From Diabrotica undecimpunctata (lineage: Eukaryota > Arthropoda > Insecta > Coleoptera > Chrysomelidae): 64,000 nucleotides of DNA. The stretch is taken from NCBI RefSeq assembly GCF_040954645.1, contig NC_092807.1, forward strand, positions 75,532,021 through 75,596,020, written 5' to 3'. The notes beneath the pieces are model-generated. The model saw nothing but the letters and a program-made list of their open reading frames with translations, made no database searches and was not told the origin of the DNA. Shown piece after piece: positions 60,097 through 64,000 of this stretch. The first letter of the stretch is position 1, and the number at the start of each line of letters is the position of its first letter. The position numbers and the translations under genes are program-made.

Positions 60097-60725
60097 ATTT
60101 AATTTTCCTCCAACGTATTAAAATTATTGAAGGATTTAATACGTCTGTGGCCAGCTTTACAGCTGGCCGGTGAAACTGGATTTAAAACGAAAAACTAATA
60201 AACTATTTTGTAGTTGTTGACAGTTTTTTTAAAACACTACTAGTTGAAATTTTTTATAGACGATAGATAGTCCAAAATTTATAATTATTTATTCAATATG
60301 TAGAATAAAAAACTTACTGACTGTTAATCACTTCATATGCAAACATACAAATATTATTTCACATTTTATCAACTGTATTAAACACCAACATTAAATATCA
60401 ATTAACAATATAATTGATTTAAAGCGATAACGTGTTCACTGTTGAAAGGTTCGAAATCAACTCGAGAAAAATTATTGTTTTGTGGAATACCATAACATTA
60501 ATTTGTAATTTAGTCGTAGAATAAACCGACGGTACTTATAGTACCAGTAAAAAATAAAGTATTTGTGTCATTCATTTTGCAATTATTTTTTATAGAATAT
60601 ATATACATGTATTAAAACATATATTTAACAGAAAATTCTCAAATTCGATCTATTTCAATGCTTGGAACATAAGGGTACCAGAATTTGGTGGTACTTAAAA
60701 GTACCGTCGGGAGACTAATGTTTAA

Positions 60726-61860
60726 GATGGAAGACTGGCTGTTGAAGAATCGGATGATCAGAGAGGACACGCAAATCCTGGTATACACGATCGACTAGGT
60801 CTCCTATAAAGCATTGAATGCATATTACAGACTTGGAAAGATATCCTTCAAAACCATCAGAGGCTGTTTCGGCAGAACATACTGTTGATATGAGAAGGTT
60901 CGATGTAGCTCTGATATAAGCGGCCTGGGTTTACAAGGTCAAAATAAAAGGTCTATCAGATATTGGTGGAAAGCTTATATATAGCCGATCTACCGAAAGC
61001 CCGAGGACCTGCATAATTAATAATCCAACGGCATATCAAAATACTGCTGTTGATGAATCTGTTCCAGGGTCTTGAAGATACTAAAAATTAAAATCATAGG
61101 GAGTTGGAACAGTTACTGAGAGATAGCCGAAAAAACGGACTGGAATTAATCCCTGGCTGTGATGCGAATGCGCACAATCTGACCTGGGGCAGTACAAACA
61201 CCAATGCAAGAGGTAAGTAATTACTCACTTTATTGTGGAACGAAAGGAGATAATTGATATAAAAGTGATCACGGCTCACATTGATAGAACCTTTGAAAAA
61301 GGGCATATGTCAGATGATGTGTCCTGTTCAAATCATGGACACATATGTTTTGAAATTACAAGCAATGAGCCTATCAAGGAAACTTTATGGGTTCCCGATC
61401 ATCGGGGACTATACGGCAATGAAAGAGCTGATGCATTTGCCAGAGGAGCATCAGTTACAAAATACTTCGGTCCAGACCGGAAAAAAACCTGGATCTGAAG
61501 ACAACACAACTCGCACTGGAAAAATTTACCTGGCCAAACATAGCAAGATGTATATTGTACGGAAATGTGCGGATAGGGCTAAAGTACTGCTGAAAACAAA
61601 CAGGAATCAGCTCACAAGTCCTAACAGGCTACCTTACTAGACATGCACCAGTTAAGGGACACCTGCATACAGTGGGGCTGCTTTATGAAGACTTAAGCTG
61701 CAGACTCAGTAGCAGAGAAACTGAAACAGGCAACTATATCTTGCAGGACTGTGAAGCATTGCATTGCAAGCGGCAAACACTTTTTGGAGACAACAAAGCG
61801 ACTCCACATATCGTCGTCAAAACAAAAGTAAGTTGTTTTGTTATTGTTCTCCTGTAAAGT
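60726..61860 (+). pseudogene. LINE ORF2 remnant: endonuclease and RNase H pieces only
   Basis: Plus strand, many lesions. 60980-61080 shows endonuclease-side debris. 61130-61200: GLELIPGCDANAHNLTWGST and NTNARG (endonuclease motif; usually DANAHHxxWGS). 61300-61365: MSDDVSCSNHGHICFEI (D-H active-site end). It then joins RNase H directly: ETLWVPDHRGLYGNERADAF and ARGASV (61380-61455). 61630-61795: HAPVKGHLHTVGLLYEDLSC, RLSSRETETGNYILQDCEAL and HCKRQTLFGD, the terminal Cys/His block. The RT domain is missing between endonuclease and RNase H. It belongs to an RNase H-bearing LINE group but is not the same family as the copy at 56357-60463. 61860-62740 holds no gene. Confidence 0.75.
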
Positions 61861-62739
61861 TAAAGAAAATAGTTATGTGGTATTGCTTGGTTGACGACGA
61901 TATGTATCCTTCAGGGTTCCAAAATCCTGGAGTGGGTATCATGAAGGAATGGAAGATGTACAATAAGCCAATTGGGTTATATACCAAATGGTATCTTGGA
62001 AAAAAATACTCATCATGAACTGATCGAAAATTTGAACTTCAGTTTAGGCATTTGGTGATTTTAAAATAATATTTTTTAATTGTTTTTGTATTTTAAAAAT
62101 CGCCATTTTGCTATTGTTTTTTTCTGAATTAAATTTTTTATAACTCGAAAACAATTAACTTTATTAATAAAAAAATTGAAAAAGACCTTTTTTGTTCACA
62201 TTAATAAAAAAAAAAGATTGTACAGTAGGCAGTACAGTAGACTAGCGTGAAGTTGCATACTATGTTTTCTGTATTCTTACAATTTAAATATTTTTAAAAC
62301 CGAATAAAGTAATTTTATTCTTTACTTATTATTTATATTTTAAACAAATTAAATTAAAATAACTGAATAAATTATTATGTTTCCTCCTAACGCCACCTGC
62401 TAACGTATTAACAAAGCATGTGTTGATTACTTCTGACAGACCTGTCAAATTCAGACGAAATATTAAATAATAATAAAATATAAATAAATATCATTTGATA
62501 GTAAATGTAATTATTATGTAAACTAAATAAGATGTTTCAAAATATTAATTGTATTTATATGAAACTATTTTAAAACGAGAAGTGTCATAAAAATTTAAAT
62601 AGATGATTCAATGTTATTATTAATTGGATGACATTTATGACTTTTAAATAATGACAATGGTACGAATCGAATCTTTTATTGACACGATATTCTTTTAATT
62701 TTTTACTTCTCATGTTATTTTTCATACATTTTTTAATTT

Positions 62740-63060
62740 AAACCTGCTTGGAATAAATACATGATGACTAGAATTGATCAACAGTGGTGAATCGATGTGA
62801 AAAACCGGCTGTTTCGTGATGCTAGTTCCGTGACGCTCGCTTCAGCATTTTACTATAGAGAAAAATTTAATACAACGCCAGTACATTTGTTGATATATAA
62901 GTTGATTTTTACGAATTGTTAAAATAAATTAGGACAATGTTTCGCATGGGCAACTTCTTGAATGTTATTCTGGGGTGTCTCAGGTAAGTTATTATGCAAC
63001 AATATCTCATGAGAATATTTTTTCGAACGAACCCGAGCTTTTTGCCTTGTCTAAATGATA
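62740..63060 (-). repeat. Inverted diverged copy of the 4.3-5.8 kb repeat
   Basis: In reverse complement, TTTTTCGAACGAACCCGAGC (63029-63048), the segment AATGTTATTCTGGGGTGTCT (62962-62981) and ATGATGACTAGAATTGATCA (62761-62780) match 4520-4545, 4945-4975 and 5750-5780 respectively. The order is collinear, but the segment between the last two is much shorter here. It confirms that the 4.3-5.8 kb block is a dispersed repeat. 63060-63440 has nothing else. Confidence 0.6.
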
Positions 63061-63439
63061 ACATAATATATCTGAAGTCTACGACGTAGAACGATTGATA
63101 GGATGATTCTACAACGATTTTATTATTAAAATCTCGTCTAACCTTGACTCACATTTGATTAATGGGCGTAGTACGAACTATAACTTTTGTTCACGAAAAA
63201 CAGTTTTTAAAAAACAACTTTATTTTAAAAATATAAAATATACGGAAAACTAACAATAATAATTATACAAACTATTTGAGAATAAAAACAGAAGTGTCTT
63301 TCCTATTAACAAAACAGATATTTATAAGTTCACACCGCGTCGCCATCAAAAGTGCAGATCTAGTAGAATACAAGGACCCTTAAGCTAGCGGGGAAACATG
63401 AGCGGAATCCAATGTAACCTACGTAATATTTTTTCACCC

Positions 63440-63945
63440 ATTTTTCACTAATTTATTACCACCCTAATAAGTTTTCATCACCAAACCAACCTTAAGGGGA
63501 GCGATTCTGCTGGCTTAAGGTTCAAGCTAGCAGAATTCAAAAAAAAACTTTTTGTTGATGGCATATTTTTTCACCAATTTTTCACTAATTTATTACCACC
63601 CTAATAATTTTTCACCACCAAACCACCCTTAATGGGAGCGATTCTGCTGGCTTAAGGTTTAAGCTAGCAGAATTAAAAAAAAAATTTTTGTTGATGGCAT
63701 ATTTTTTCACCCATTTTTTACTAATTTATTACCACCCTAATAATTTTTCACCACCAAACCACCCTTAATGGGAACGATTCTGCTGGCTTAAGGTTCAAGC
63801 TAGCAGAATTCAAAAAAAAAACTTTTTGTTGATGGCATATTTTTTCACTAATTTTTCACTAATTTATTACCACCCTAATATTTTTTCACCCTCAAACCAC
63901 CCTTAAGGGAAGCGATTCTGCTGGCTTACGGTTCAAGCTAGCAGA
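63440..63945. repeat. 137-bp tandem repeat, four units, hairpin in each
   Basis: Units share CTAATTTATTACCACCCTAA, AACCACCCTTAA and the hairpin ATTCTGCTGGCTT / AAGCTAGCAGAAT with a 7-base loop. Hairpins start at 63504, 63641, 63777 and 63915 (spacing 137, 136, 138). The fourth unit degenerates after 63945. A worn half unit (AAGCTAGCGGGG) precedes the array at 63382. Non-coding. Confidence 0.9.
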
Positions 63946-64000
63946 ATTTAAAAAAATATTTATGATATACTACAGTGTTCTGCTAGGTTTTTACGAATTT

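Larger units (their letters stand above)
56357..60463 (-). mobile_element. I-like LINE with 13-bp target duplication, RT deleted
   Basis: GAGAAAAATTATT lies at 56344-56356 and 60464-60476. On the minus strand the element runs from 60463 (5' end) to a poly(A) tail, seen as a T-run from 56358. It has a 5' untranslated region of about 370 bp (60463-60097), ORF1, ORF2 and a short 3' UTR. The insertion splits the piggyBac transposase end. The copy keeps its 5' end, yet about 900 bp of ORF2 (RT) are missing. Confidence 0.9.
53222..60508 (+). pseudogene. piggyBac transposase C-terminus in three pieces
   Basis: Piece 1 (to 53279): FRREVTMGLLHYVKCKR. Piece 2 (56180-56356): SDSQIAMKRRDSIRLENLGR, HWVQYGDHRARCEIWSSKGI and KPYSFCS. 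Piece 3 (60464-60508): ekNYCFVEYHNINL and stop at 60506-60508. Together they form the end of a piggyBac transposase with the basic RLxxxxHW block and part of the Cys-rich zinc domain (CEIW, CS). The order and the way the target duplication GAGAAAAATTATT restores the reading between pieces 2 and 3 confirm one gene. An in-frame stop after KGIQ and other lesions are present. The part before piece 1 (52860-53220) is not clearly assignable. Confidence 0.65.
51992..60725 (+). mobile_element. piggyBac element dismembered by three later insertions
   Basis: TTAA occurs at 51992-51995 and 60722-60725. Directly inside, the left end reads CCCTTAGTCTCCCATAACG and the right end (reverse complement) ACATTAGTCTCCCGACGG, so the shared TIR core is TTAGTCTCCC. 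TTAA duplication with CCC-rich ends is the piggyBac signature. Pieces of transposase C-terminus lie at 53222-53279, 56180-56356 and 60464-60508 and read through in order, interrupted by a Harbinger element and an I-like LINE. An RTE lies near the left end. The N-terminal and catalytic parts of the transposase are absent, so the copy was already internally deleted. Confidence 0.8.

Overview
This window looks like AT-rich insect nuclear DNA that consists almost entirely of transposable elements and their debris. I found no convincing cellular gene, tRNA, rRNA or CRISPR array. The insect assignment rests on a block of TTAGG units (the arthropod telomere repeat) at 11.7 kb and on the mix of element families: Penelope-like elements, piggyBac, IS630-Tc1-mariner, hAT, PIF/Harbinger, Ty3/Gypsy (one with an envelope-like gene), RTE-like, Jockey/CR1-like and I-like LINEs. 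A beetle or another insect with a large repeat-rich genome is plausible, but species cannot be read from this.

Layout. 1-0.55 kb: 3' end and LTR of a Gypsy element. 0.56-3.5 kb: degraded Penelope-like element (PLE), then two foldback repeats and (TA)n tracts. 4.3-5.8 kb: an unclassified interspersed repeat that recurs inverted at 62.7-63.06 kb. 5.9-6.4 kb: remnant of an integrase-associated Cys-rich domain. 7.44-10.37 kb: a complete-length but mutated DNA transposon with 24-bp terminal inverted repeats. 10.3-17.7 kb: a large inverted duplication, each arm carrying a broken Tc1/mariner-type transposase; the left arm alone has gained a TIR element, a TTAGG block and a LINE. 17.9-19.8 kb: two PLE fragments meeting tail to tail at a (TA)n tract. 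19.8-21.5 kb: two piggyBac remnants. 22.1-25.6 kb: RTE-like LINEs and a minisatellite. 25.8-28.8 kb: two hAT remnants in opposite orientation. 30.6-37.1 kb: a minus-strand, envelope-bearing, errantivirus-like Gypsy element. 38.1-39.5 kb: pogo/Tigger transposase. 39.9-43.8 kb: Gypsy element lacking its reverse transcriptase. 43.9-48.9 kb: a Gypsy element with one intact 1401-codon gag-pol ORF and identical LTR segments, the only clearly young element. 50.5-52 kb: PLE and CR1/Jockey-like LINE pieces. 52.0-60.7 kb: a piggyBac copy (TTAA at both ends) dismembered by three later insertions: an RTE, a Harbinger and an I-like LINE. 60.7-61.9 kb: another LINE reduced to endonuclease and RNase H parts. 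63.4-63.95 kb: a 137-bp tandem repeat with a hairpin in each unit.

The genes do not form a pathway. Their relationships are those of nested insertion, and target-site duplications and reading frames interrupted by insertions let parts of the order be reconstructed. The most notable signals are: the inverted duplication whose arms serve as empty-site controls for each other (including one for a TTAGG insertion); a 110-bp insertion ending in (TA)n flanked by a 14-bp duplication, suggesting that (TA)n tracts here are retroposon tails; the intact Gypsy element with a DPGS instead of a DTG/DSG protease motif; truncation of LTRs at (TA)n tracts; and the repeated loss of reverse-transcriptase cores in otherwise unrelated elements.
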